Assembly: GCA_900491605.1 (NCBI GenBank) | Contig: UESW01004559.1 | Location: 146,926-210,925, forward strand | Direction of reading: 5' to 3' | Length of the DNA: 64,000 bases | From: Calamus simplicifolius | Taxonomy: Eukaryota; Streptophyta; Magnoliopsida; Arecales; Arecaceae | Part shown: positions 46,101-55,482 of the stretch, in pieces | How the letters are laid out: each line of letters begins with the position of its first letter | Position numbering within the stretch: the first letter of the stretch is position 1 | Translations under genes and position numbers: made by a program | Notes under the pieces: model-generated | The model's database searches: none | What the model was told of the DNA's origin: nothing | What the model saw: the letters and a program-made list of their open reading frames with translations, nothing else

Positions 46101-46520
46101 CGTGCATTTTGGGCTATCAAGCAATTTAATTATGATATAAAAAATGCAGATGTCAATAGAAAACTCCAATTGAATGAGTTAGAAGAGCTACGAAATGAGG
46201 CATATGAGAGTTCAAAAATTTATAAAGAACGAACCAAAGCATATCATGACAAATTTATTAGTAGAAAAACTTTTGAACCAAATCAAAAAGTATGGCTTTA
46301 CAATTCAAGATTACATCTTTTCCCTAGAAAACTTCGTTCACGATGGAATGGACCTTTTATAGTAACTCAAGTATTTTCCCATGGAGCTGTAGAGCTTAAA
46401 GACCCCAAGCAAGAAAATACATTCAAAGTAAATGGCCAACGTTTGAAACCATATATAGAAGAAATTAATGATGGAGAAGTTGTTGAATCAATTGATCTTG
46501 TGAACCCAACACTATCATAA
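43188..46520 (+). pseudogene. pol: Athila pol: reverse transcriptase, RNase H, integrase
   Basis: A single frame runs the whole length, interrupted only by TGA 43857-43859, TGA 44652-44654 and TAG 45363-45365. Reverse transcriptase: WRVCIDYRKLN, FFYFLDGYSGYNQ, and the FMDDFS box with DD at 44358-44363. RNase H: MCDASYYAVGAVIGQ, TTTEKELLAVVFALEKFR, YSDHAAL. Integrase: an H-H-C-C finger (CHSLACGGHF to CLQCQ, about 45415-45545). Its first catalytic Asp is replaced by Asn at 45630-45632 (VWGINFMGPF), whereas IISDGGTHF and the Glu near 45910 are kept. Ends TAA 46518-46520. Confidence 0.9.
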
Positions 46521-47629
46521 TGAGTAGCACAGTCTGGCTAAAGACTTTAAACTTAGCGCTCTTGGGAGGCAACCCAGTTTATTAGTTATTTTTAACTTTC
46601 TGTTCTTTTAGTATGACCAAAGAAGAGCAACAGAAGCTGATTGAAAGAAGATGGCGACAATGAAACTTCCAACCTTCAAATACTCTACTAGGTAGTATCT
46701 TTCCTTGAAATTAATTAATTTTTCTTCCATTAGGGACAATGGAAATTAAGTTGGGGGTGGAGGAAAAAGAATAAATCCTCGAGTAAAACTATAATCAGAT
46801 GTGTGTACCAAATTCTATCTCGATTTGAAGTTAATCAAGAAGTCTATGAATGATTAATGAATTAATGGTTAGATTATTTTTTTTGAAATACTGAGGAATA
46901 AATTATTAAGAAAACCTAATAAAAGGTAGGGTTTAGCCCAGAAAAATTTTTAGAATAATTTCAGACCCTCCTGACCACTGATCTTAATAGTACAATCTAC
47001 TTAATAAGGGTATGGGTGAAAATGTTATTCAAAAAAAAAAAAAAAAAAATATCTCTTAAAGTTAATAAATTAGGTTCTTAGCATTTTTTCACTGAGTAAC
47101 CGGGCTCCGTCACCTAAGAAAGTGATGTTGTTCGCGTAAAAAGGTGGGAATGTAAAAGAACCTAAATAGAGTCAGTCCTACCTAAAGCCTTTTTAACTCG
47201 AGTCAGTAAGTCTGAGGGGTGTTTTATACCTAATGCCCTAAAACCAATTGGTTTGGGAGCCATTGGCCTAAAGCTCGCTACAAGGGTTAATTAGAAAGCA
47301 AGGGGTTAGGACATTGCACTGACTTTACATATAAATAAATAAATAAATAAAGAACCAAATTATAAAAGACATTACACCCAACCCAAATTAAGTTAGAAGA
47401 CTTAATTAGAGAAGTGGAAAGTTGGTGAAGAAAGCTTCTATAAATTCTTATGGACTACACTTTATCACTAAAAAAAAACTTAATAATCCAATGAAGTACC
47501 TCCCTTATGATCTTTAAAAAAAATTTAAAAAAAAAACTGTAAGATAACTATCAATTCTTGGACTAACTTGGTACATATTTCTAAGTTTCTTATTTGCTCG
47601 AGGACGAGTAAGATTCAAGTTGGGGTGAG
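46521..47629 (+). other. Athila 3' region without env, and polypurine tract
   Basis: 1.1 kb with no open frame of note; many Athila elements carry an env-like gene here. Holds A runs and AATAAATAAATAAATAAA near 47334. AGTTGGGGTGAG at 47618-47629 is the likely polypurine tract before TGATAAAT. Confidence 0.65.
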
Positions 47630-48774
47630 TGATAAATATATAAATAATTATTACTAAACCTATTAATTAATAATTTAACGTATCTATTATTAGTTAATAT
47701 TTTAATATTTTATATAATATTTAAATAAAACCTTATCAATTTAAAGAGCTTGATTTTAGGGATTTAATGACGTAAACGGCACTCGAATCGGACTTAAAAC
47801 GAGCTTGGAATTGATTTTATAAGGATTTAGCATGGATTTCAAAGCAAAAACGGCAAATACATTGCCGACTTCATCGTCTTCTCAGCGTTTTCTATTTTTC
47901 TTTCAACCGATTCTTCTCCATTCAAATTCTAACCGTTTCCTCCATCAATTAAAGAATAGATTAGATTGGAAGTTATCAAATTGAGAGAATTAAATTCCTT
48001 TAGAAGGAATTTGAATTTTATGGAGGATTTATCCAGATTTTTTTGTGGCTTCAGCGTCCTCTGTTTTGGCTTCCGCGTTCTCTATTTTGGCAATGCCGCA
48101 TCAACGCCGCATCTTCACCTCATCCGGGCCTCTACAAATAGCAGCAAAGGCTTGGGAGATATTCGGTTCCAAGGCGTCCGTCCGTGGAGTCCTCTGTTCC
48201 ATGAAATCCGGGAAGCAACCGTCTGTGGAGGCTCTGTTCCGAGAAATCTGTGAGAAGTCCGTGGAGGCTCTTGCTGCGTCCGTGTTCTTCCTCTGTTCCA
48301 AGGCCATCCGTGGACGTGGAGCAGTGACGAGATGCTCTGTTCCGTGATTTCCTCTTCTTCTAGCCGTGACGAGGTGATCTATTCGTGCGAGGGAGGCGCA
48401 TGAATAAAGACTCCATCCCGTCTTTGGTTTGGTGTAGAGAGAATTTATTACTTTCTTGTTGTCTTGTCATGACTCTTTAATTTATATAAAATAAAGTTTT
48501 ATGCATATTTAATTATTATTAAATTTTATTTAAGTAAAAATAATTTAGACTGATTTATTCTTAAAAGGGTACGGGCCGTGATATACGGGTACGGGCCGTG
48601 CTCTAATAAGATAAACCATATCTTGATTATTTTGTACTAATAATTATCTATTTAGTTAAATTTATAAATTTATTTCAAGATAATCGCTAAAGTCCCTATG
48701 GAATCGATCCCTTACTCTCGCTATTCTAATAGTGAAATTAAGGTGTTTTAATCGTTGCGCTACGACACGCATCA
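47630..48774 (+). repeat. 3' LTR of Athila element
   Basis: 1145 bp; longer than the 5' LTR, partly through a 15-base repeat of GGGTACGGGCCGTG near 48566-48600 that the 5' LTR lacks. Confidence 0.85.
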
Positions 48775-48783
48775 GATTTCCGA

Positions 48784-49619
48784 CTCGGGCACGTTCGGGC
48801 TTCGAGATGGGCTTCCTCCTGGGCGGACCTACAAAATAGTCCTCACGCGAGAGGTGTTAGGGGTGGCCCTCTGCGGAAGACCCTCCGACGCTCAAGTCAG
48901 TGGAGATCGACAATCAACAAAAATGAGGAGAAGGCTCTCGCTGAAGAGTCTCTCCCAGGGCTCTGTATAGAGCGGTAATGGCGGAAGCAAAGGCAGTGAG
49001 CGAGTGTGCGCATAAGAGATGGCGTACCTGAGGGGATCTGAGGCTGTGGTATTTATAGAGGATCACCTGGTTGCTTGGAAGCATCGTGGGTCCGAAGGCC
49101 GTTGAGATCTGAATCCAGTTTGTTATGAGATCGATAGGATTCGTATCTGGTTATTTAGAGGATCGACGGCTGGGAGAGCTTGTTGACATCTCGAGATTTG
49201 GTGGGGGCATAGGCTCTAGGGCTCTAGGCCACTTTCGGATATGATTTTCATTTGGAATCTTACTATTTTAAGCTTTTCCGCATCGAATTCCGTAGAGGTA
49301 CAGGTATCGCTCGGGCTAGGCCGAGTGATAGAAGAGATCGGCTAGAAGGGCTGGGTGATGGGATGGCTTGGTTAGGGCCAGGAGACGATGAACGATAACT
49401 CGGCTCGAGGGATCGAGAGACGATAGCTTGGATCAAGGGGCCGAGAGACGATAGACGATAGCTCGCGCCTCGGGAACCCTTGGCTCAGTGGGGGCTAGGG
49501 CGCTCCGACCTACCGAGGTTGATTTATCTCTGGCGGGTATTGCACAGCGGGTAGGAATCAAGGCTAGCCTTAGCTATAAACACGATTATTGATGCATAGC
49601 GATTTTACCCCTCAATACA
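48784..49619 (-). repeat. Main part of Tat element B 3' LTR
   Basis: Plus strand CTCGGGCACGTTCGGG to CCCCTCAATACA. Shares blocks with the Tat element A LTR, for example CCTCACGCGAGAGG and GAAGACCCTCCGACGCTCAA. With the 27-bp piece at 39429 it makes an LTR of about 860 bp. Confidence 0.8.
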
Positions 49620-49635
49620 TGCCCTCCACTCCCTA
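49620..49635 (-). promoter_or_regulatory. Polypurine tract of Tat element B
   Basis: The minus strand reads TAGGGAGTGGAGGGCA directly before the LTR start TGTATTGAGG. Confidence 0.75.
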
Positions 49636-50468
49636 GTTTGAAGCATAGGTTCGGGCATAGGGAGTATAATTCCAGGTGGCATGACTTGAATGGAGGGATC
49701 TGACATTGACGGCCTGCGCAATGATGCCCTATTCAATGCCGCATGGTCGTCGTGCCTTTGTGGGTAAGGCTCCTTTGGGGCAATGGTTGGGGAATCGCCA
49801 CGTAACAAATCCCGTTTTCACGGCGTTCATAATGGTGGTTCCGGGCGTCTCGGTCGAGATGCCTTATCTTCTCTCTTAAGGCAATTTTCTTAGGGAGGAA
49901 GCAAAGTCGAAACAGTGCCGCTCCCGAAGGGCATACTCGTCATACCATCGGGGAAACAATAGTGTTTGAAAAGGGTGAGACAAGTCAAGCTCCCCCAAAC
50001 ATCACCGAGGAAGCTACCGAGGCCGCTGGGGCCGTTCCCAACCATGATTCTTAAGGGTTATTGTATGTTTTTGTCTTTCAAACTTATAACCCGGTTGACG
50101 TTTTCAAGAAATGGACCTTTTTCTTCTGCGTGATTGTTTTTCTTGAATGGTTTTTGTCTCAAGTTTTCTTTCGACCACGGGCAGCTCATGGCCTATCTGC
50201 ATTGTTTGGTCGACTTAGCTCGGACCTGAATAAACATCCCGGTCGAGGCCAAGGTACAAGGGTAGATCAAGCAGGACCGAGATACGAGAATAGCTCGGTT
50301 GGAGCCGAAGTTAGATAGTTCGGTTTGATCGAGGTGAGAAAGTGGGCGCGCCTTTGGAGGGAGTCTGATCCCGAAAAGGGGGTTAGTTGAATTCCCCACC
50401 ATCATTTACTTATCTTTTTCGGTAAAGAGGGAGCGATTCTTTACTTCCCGCGAGCAGCCACTGAAGCG
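49636..50468. other. Tat element B 3' region, no gene recognised
   Basis: Non-coding between polypurine tract and first antisense unit. Short CTCGGTTGG and CGGAAGTT phrases recur around 50210-50330. Confidence 0.5.
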
Positions 50469-50552
50469 ACGACACGTGGCGAGGCTTTATGGCAGTGGCG
50501 TTGGAGTTGATGGCTCGAACGATTAGGGTACTTGCTCGAAGCAGTTTAAATA
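50469..50552 (+). promoter_or_regulatory. Putative promoter of antisense unit 1
   Basis: A G-box CACGTG at 50473-50478 and TTTAAATA at 50545-50552, 72 bp apart; the start codon of the antisense ORF is 84 bp past the start of the A/T box. The same arrangement precedes the related ORF at 53640. Promoter activity is inferred. Confidence 0.5.
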
Positions 50553-50628
50553 CCAGTGGGTGGTAGGCTATCGCTAACCCTTTCCTCTTCCGATCTTTTG
50601 TTGGTTTATCTAAACTTGTGATAGCAAG

Positions 50629-50943
50629 ATGGATTCCGAGGATGAAGGGAGATCAGCCGGGGCACCAGTTAACAGCGTCAATGCCCGTTGGGGAACCCGC
50701 AGGGGCCGTACTAGAATAACCATTGACGGGGAAGTCCTGGCATCATCATTTGCAAGTCACGAGCAACTCCAAAAGGTGGTCGAGCAATATATGGTTGTCT
50801 CTACCAGGGAGATTGTGCTCCTCCGCGAGGCTAATAGCCGATTGGAGAAGCAGGTGGCGTCCCTTAAGCAACTGGTGGGTGAGCCGGCTCTGCAGCGAGG
50901 GGAGGGCTCAGCGGCTCCTGGAGAAAATAACAAGCCCCTGTGA
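50629..50943 (+). CDS. Antisense ORF (aORF) copy 1 of Tat element, coiled-coil protein
   Basis: An ORF of 104 codons on the strand opposite to gag-pol, intact from ATG 50629 to TGA 50941-50943. N-terminal Asp/Glu/Ser-rich segment, a basic patch (TRRGRTR), then a conserved block TIDGEVLASSF-SH and STREIVLLREA leading into a coiled coil (RLEKQVASLKQLV). A related ORF lies at 53640. Antisense ORFs between pol and 3' LTR are known from several Tat elements; their role is unknown. AATAAA follows at 50981-50986. No signal peptide or membrane segment. Confidence 0.65.
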   Translation: MDSEDEGRSAGAPVNSVNARWGTRRGRTRITIDGEVLASSFASHEQLQKVVEQYMVVSTREIVLLREANSRLEKQVASLKQLVGEPALQRGEGSAAPGENNKPL

Positions 50944-50980
50944 GGGCCGATGTATTTTTATTTTCTGTCGCCCTTTCTAT

Positions 50981-51004
50981 AATAAATGAAGAGAAAAGTT
51001 TTCA
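50981..51004 (+). terminator. Poly(A)-signal-like site of antisense unit 1
   Basis: AATAAATGAAGAGAAAAGTT followed by TTCAT; closely resembles the sequence at 52584 and, less closely, 53995. Confidence 0.5.
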
Positions 51005-51800
51005 TAGCTTTTGTGCTTGCTGCTGTTTTTGAAACGCTCGCTTTCAACGTGCAAGTCTTATAAGTGAGCCACTCTCTTGGGGGATTTTTTGCCACCTCGG
51101 TAAGGTTCAAGGCGTAGCGCCTGTGCTTTAGTCGAAGTATAAAGAGTGTTTCGTCATCGTTGAGATAAAGGCAGCCATCTTAGTCTGGATAGGAGTGTAG
51201 GATAACACTCAGTCATGCTGGACCGGAAAGGGATACCTCGGTTTGTTCCGAAGTATGAAAGCGGCTTGGCCTTGGATGGAAGCACAAGGCGATGTCCAGG
51301 TTCATACCTGGATACAACAGGCAGTTAGGTCGGAGCGAGGAATATTGAAACACCTTTATCGAGGAGTACTTGGCCTTCGCGCCTCTTTATTACTCTGTCA
51401 GTGCCTTATCTTTTTCAAGGCAAGTCGGCCTTCGTTTTGCCGAAGTAGATAATACGGCTTTGTAGCCAGCAAAAGGTTGCCTCGGTACTTTCCAGGGGCA
51501 TTTATCTCGTCGATCCTTCCCAACGCGGGTCGTTTCAACGTACGACACAGACGCTCGTTTGCCATTGGAGGGTGTCGTTTTCACCGGGCGATTTCCCAGG
51601 TCTGCCCATATCATTAAGATCAGCGGGCAATTTTCTACAATTATGACCCATGATCCGGGATCAGAGGAGATCCTTTGGCGTATGTCATGGACTGAGAGAC
51701 GTGTTTGGTGCACATAGAAGGGCGCTTTTTTCATCCTGGGAGGCCACATGGCAGCGTGGATTGGGCATTTTGAATCTTAGGGCTTTCTGTTTTAATGCCT
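51005..51800. other. Tat element B 3' region, no gene recognised
   Basis: No domain recognised on either strand. Confidence 0.4.
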
Positions 51801-51802
51801 GC

Positions 51803-52610
51803 TCCCGATTCATTTCGCCTATAAGAAGGGGAGGAAGGGGCCGTGTTAGGCCATCCCCAAAAATTTTCTTCTCTATGAGCTGTGAAAATTTTCATGATGC
51901 CTGTGTCCCTGAGGCTTAGAGCGGAGGGACTGAGTTTTCCTTTTGCAAGTCGTCTTCCTCCGGATAATTGGGGTGATGAAGGAGTCACTGAAGAGCGGCT
52001 CGTCCTCAAGGGAGGAGCTTCGGAGATCACATGGAAAGCGCACAGGAGGTCCACAGAGATCACATGGAGAGCGCACATATGCGCTTCCTGTGTGTCCTTT
52101 GTGGTTTGGCTGTGGGGGTCGCAGGGTAGGAAGTGTACAGGCACCCCCGTAGCACGCACGGACTTCCTTCTCCCTCGGGCTAGATTCTTGGCTCTTCTCT
52201 GAGGGGAATCCTTTGCCGCGTGGAGAGGGAGTTGAGAGCAGCGTGGGGCTGATGGTCCTCTAGCTCTCTCAATCGGGCAGTGACCTGCAGCCCAGCATCC
52301 CACCCAGGGGGAAGCTTCCTCAGCATCTGCATCCATGGGTCTGTGCCTCTTTTTAGATCTCTTAATTCATCCAGAGGACCCGTGGAGTGCTGGATCGGCC
52401 TTAGCCGGCGGTTCGGGGCGAGCTATCTAATTTGTCTGATTTCTTGGGTTAAACGCTGAAATGTCATTATTAACCGAAGCTAACTGAAGCAGTTCGGCCG
52501 AGCTATGTACTCGTTTTTATTTCCTGTGCTTTGATGTACTTGTAACTCCTCGTAGGAGGTTGTAACTTTTCTTTTGATGAGGAAATAAAGAAAGTTTTCA
52601 TTCTTTCTTT
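51803..52610 (+). other. Third antisense-oriented unit, TATA to AATAAA, no clear ORF
   Basis: CTATAAGAAGG at about 51821 is followed, some 760 bp on, by GGAAATAAAGAAAGTTTTCAT (AATAAA 52584-52589), nearly the same end signal as antisense unit 1. Between them the longest plus-strand frame (51882-52202, 106 codons) does not resemble the two aORFs. A 33-bp direct duplication lies at 52020-52075 (GAGATCACATGGARAGCGCA twice). It could be an untranslated or decayed unit of the same kind. Confidence 0.35.
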
Positions 52611-52965
52611 CTTTAGTCTCTGCCTCTTCTGTGCTGAGAGTTGTTACTCCCATATCACGCTTTTTATGTTGTAGCATATTTCGGCAGCGCTATCGCAGCT
52701 TAGTTCTTGCTAAGGTCAGTGTCCGATCCTCAGCGGAGATAGCGTATATCCATGATTGAGTCAAAGAGGGACCTGGGCGATCCTGTGGACTCATGAGATA
52801 GGCATGATCTCGTTTATTGAGGCAGGTATTTCGGCAGGGAAAGACAGTTCGTGACATGCCTTTGCTGTTGAGTAATGGGAGGTCATTTGCCTCCGCCGAG
52901 GTATAATAGGATGCATTAGCACGTCAGAGCAATGGAGAGATTACTCGACTAGACCGCATCTTCAG
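52611..52965. other. Tat element B 3' region, no gene recognised
   Basis: No open frame of note on either strand. Confidence 0.4.
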
Positions 52966-53089
52966 GATATCACTCGATTGTTGCCGAGGTATGAAGGATA
53001 TCACTCGGTTGTTGCCGAGGTATGAAGTATATCACTCGATTGTTGCCGAGGTATGAAGGATATCACTCGGTTGTTGCCAAGGTATAATA
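52966..53089. repeat. 31-bp tandem repeat, four copies
   Basis: Units start at 52966, 52997, 53028 and 53059, consensus GATATCACTCGRTTGTTGCC plus GAGGTATGAAG. Differences are single bases. Confidence 0.9.
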
Positions 53090-53199
53090 TTTAGTTTGGC
53101 TCTTGCAGCAAATGTAGATTCTGGTGCAGGTTGCTCGGTTATTGCCGAGGTATAATATTTAGTTTGGCTCTTGCAGCAAATGTAGATTCTGGTGCAGGC
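53081..53199. repeat. 68-bp tandem repeat, nearly two copies
   Basis: GGTATAATATTTAGTTTGGC starts at 53081 and 53149; the first unit grows out of the end of the 31-bp array, sharing its TTGCCGAGGTAT segment. Confidence 0.9.
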
Positions 53200-53494
53200 T
53201 ACCAAAGAGGATGAGGATTATCCGAGCGACGCATGGGGGCATCCAAAGTTTATGACTTGGTTATCCTCAAGGGAGGTGAGCTAGCGCTTATTGCTGACAC
53301 GTCTTTTCCAGGATGCCCAATTCGAGGGAGTCTAGCAGGTTCTCGAGGACATTCATTTCAGAAGGGTTTGCCAAACCAGAGGGAGCCTGGTCCCTAAAAA
53401 AAGGGGGAAGTTCCCCGCGCACCTCGTCGATGCTTCCCGATCTTCCTCGATAAGGGGGCGTGACCCCTTATCTCCCGCAAGCACCTACTGAGGC

Positions 53495-53572
53495 GTTGAC
53501 GTGTGGTGAGTTTCCACGAGTCGAGATTAATGACTCGAGTGATCGAAATACTCGTCAGGAGTGATTTAAATA
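53495..53572 (+). promoter_or_regulatory. Putative promoter of antisense unit 2
   Basis: TGACGTGTGG at 53497-53506 (ACGT core as in the first unit's G-box) and TTTAAATA at 53565-53572, 68 bp apart. The ATG is 75 bp past the A/T box. Confidence 0.5.
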
Positions 53573-53639
53573 TGGACGAGTGGGATGCCTGTGCCGGTCA
53601 TCCTTTCAGCTAGTCTCCCAACGATTCTTGAGTGTGGAT

Positions 53640-53951
53640 ATGGCCTCCGGTGGTGAAAGGTGATCGACTCAAGGGCCGAACGACGGTGCTAACGACCGCA
53701 GGGACTCCCGAGGGAGTCGCATTGCAGTGACTATTGATGGAGTGGTTCTGGCATCGGCGTTCGTGAGCCATAAGGAGCTTCAAAGAACGGCCGAGCGATA
53801 CTTGGCCATTTCGACGAGGGAGGTTGAGCTCCTTCGCCATATTATCAGCCAGCAGGAAGGGGAAATAGCGTCCCTTCGTCAACAGGTCACCGAGTTGGCT
53901 CGGCGTGAGGAGGGCTCGGTGGCTCTTGGGAAAGATGATAAGCCCATGTGA
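53640..53951 (+). pseudogene. Antisense ORF (aORF) copy 2 of Tat element, one stop
   Basis: From ATG 53640 the frame meets TGA at 53661-53663 after MASGGER, then stays open to TGA 53949-53951, 103 codons in all, nearly the same length as the copy at 50629. The shared block (TIDGVVLASAF-SH, STREVELLR) and coiled coil (EIASLRQQVTELARRE) are kept; roughly half of the aligned positions match by eye. The similarity at protein level, with matching upstream and downstream signals, implies an old duplication of a whole unit rather than chance. An ATAAATAAGG end signal follows near 53997. Confidence 0.6.
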
Positions 53952-54084
53952 GGGTTCTTTTTATTTTTTCTTTTCCTCTTTGTTGTTTCCTTTATGATAA
54001 ATAAGGAAGGTTTTTTGCAACTTCTATTTTCGCTGTCATCCCCAAGATGTTTGTCCCCGTCGAACAATGTTCTGCGTCTTGGAG

Positions 54085-55268
54085 ACCGACAGGTCGGCCG
54101 GGGCTTGTAAGCGGCCCGAGTCTGAACAAAGCTTAGGAGAACATTTAGGTCGGTTGGGGCTTATAAGCGGCCCAAATCCGAGTTAAGTTTTGGAGATCGT
54201 TTAGGTCGGTCGAGGCTTGTAAGCGGCCCGAATCCGAGTTAAGTTTTGAGATCGTTTAGGTCGGCCAGGGCTTGTAAGCGGCTCGAATCCGAGTTAAGTT
54301 TTGGAGATCATTTAGGTCGGCCGAGGCTTGTAAGCGGCTCGAATCCGAGCTAAACTTTGGAGAGCGCTTAGGTCAGCCGGGGCTTGTAAGCGGCCCGAAT
54401 CCGAACGAAACTTTGGAGATCACTTAGGTCGGCCGGGGCTTTTAAGCGGCCCGAATCCGAGCTAAGTTTTGGAGAATGTTTAGGTCGGCTGGGGCTTGTA
54501 AGCGGCCCAAATCCGAGTTAAGTTTTGGAGATCGTTTAGGTCGGCCGGGGCTTGTAAGCGGCTCGAATCCGAGCTAAACTTTGGAGATCGCTTAGGTTGG
54601 TCGGGGCTTGTAAGCGGCCCGAATCTGGGTTAAGTTTTGGAGAACATTTAGGTCGGCCGGGGCTTGTAAGCGGCCCGAATCTGAGCTACATTTTGGAGAT
54701 CGTTTAGGTCAGCCAGGGCTTGTAAGCGGCCCGAATCCGAACGAAACTTAGGAGAGCGCTTAGATCGGCCGGGGCTTGTAAGCTGCCCGAATCCGAGTTA
54801 AGTTTTGGAAATCGTTTAGGTCGGCCGGGGCTTGTAAGCAGCCCAAATCCGAGTTAAGTTTTGGAGATCATTTAGGTCGGCCGGGGCTTATAAGCGGCCC
54901 GAATCCGAGTTAAGTTTTGGAGATCGTTTAGGTCAGCCGGGGCTTGTAAGCGGCCCGAATCTGAGCTAAACTTTGGAGATCGCTTAGGTCGGCCGGGGCT
55001 TGTAAGCGGCCCGAATCCGAGCTAAGTTTTGAAGAATGTTTAGGTCGGTCGGGGCTTGTAAGCGGCCCAAATCCAAGCTAAACTTTGGAGATCGCTTAGG
55101 TCGGCTGGGGCTTGTAAACGGCCCGAATCTGAGCTAAGTTTTGGAGAATGTTTAGGTCAGCCGGGGCTTGTAAGCAGCCCGAATCTGAGCTAAACTTTGG
55201 AGATCGCTTAGATCGGCCCAAGCTTGTAAGCTGCCCGAATCCGAGCTAAATTTTGGAGAACGTTTGGC
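54085..55268. repeat. 56-bp tandem array, about 21 copies
   Basis: Consensus pieces TTAGGTCGGCCGGGGCTTGT, AAGCGGCCCGAATCCGAGTT and AAGTTTTGGAGATCG repeat every 56 bp (for example 54147, 54203, 54258). Copies differ by scattered substitutions, so the array is not brand new. It lies between antisense unit 2 and the end of pol. Tandem arrays in this position are known in Tat elements and can seed genomic satellites. Confidence 0.9.
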
Positions 55269-55482
55269 TCTTAATCATACTGGGGGCGCTCGGCCATACC
55301 AAGTCTTTATAAAGTAGGACTTGACCCAGCCGAGGTTCAGAGATTCAATTGAAAACTTGGAGAAATAGCTCGGTTATGCCGAGAGTGAGCTAGAGGTATC
55401 CATTTCTCATCATAGTTTTTCCAAAGAAGCGACCATGTCGTAGATAATAGGAATACTATGCCAAAGTTATAAACGGGGCAAG
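55269..55482. other. Spacer between tandem array and pol
   Basis: Non-coding remainder of the 3' region next to the pol stop. Confidence 0.4.

Larger units (their letters stand above)
39456..48778 (+). mobile_element. Athila-lineage Ty3-Gypsy element
   Basis: LTRs 39456-40575 and 47630-48774 (both TGATAAATAT to ACGCATCA), an Athila-type primer site, gag, then pol in one frame, a 1.1 kb non-coding 3' region and a polypurine tract. The reverse transcriptase and integrase wording (DYRKLNVVTRKDHFPLPFID, VELEHRAFWAIK) is typical of Athila. There is no env gene. The flanking bases are TTCGA (39451-39455) and TCCGA (48779-48783) if the element is taken to end at GATT, four bases past the LTR CA. 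By-eye LTR divergence over the first 160 bases is about 4 percent. Confidence 0.85.

Noticed and set aside
51731..52336. 201-codon minus-strand open frame
   Set aside because: It is in the sense orientation of the Tat 3' region, shows no domain I recognise and overlaps a local 33-bp duplication; treated as a chance open frame, with some doubt.
54085..55268. Regular direct repeats resembling a CRISPR array
   Set aside because: The units are contiguous with no unique spacers, and the context is a plant retrotransposon.
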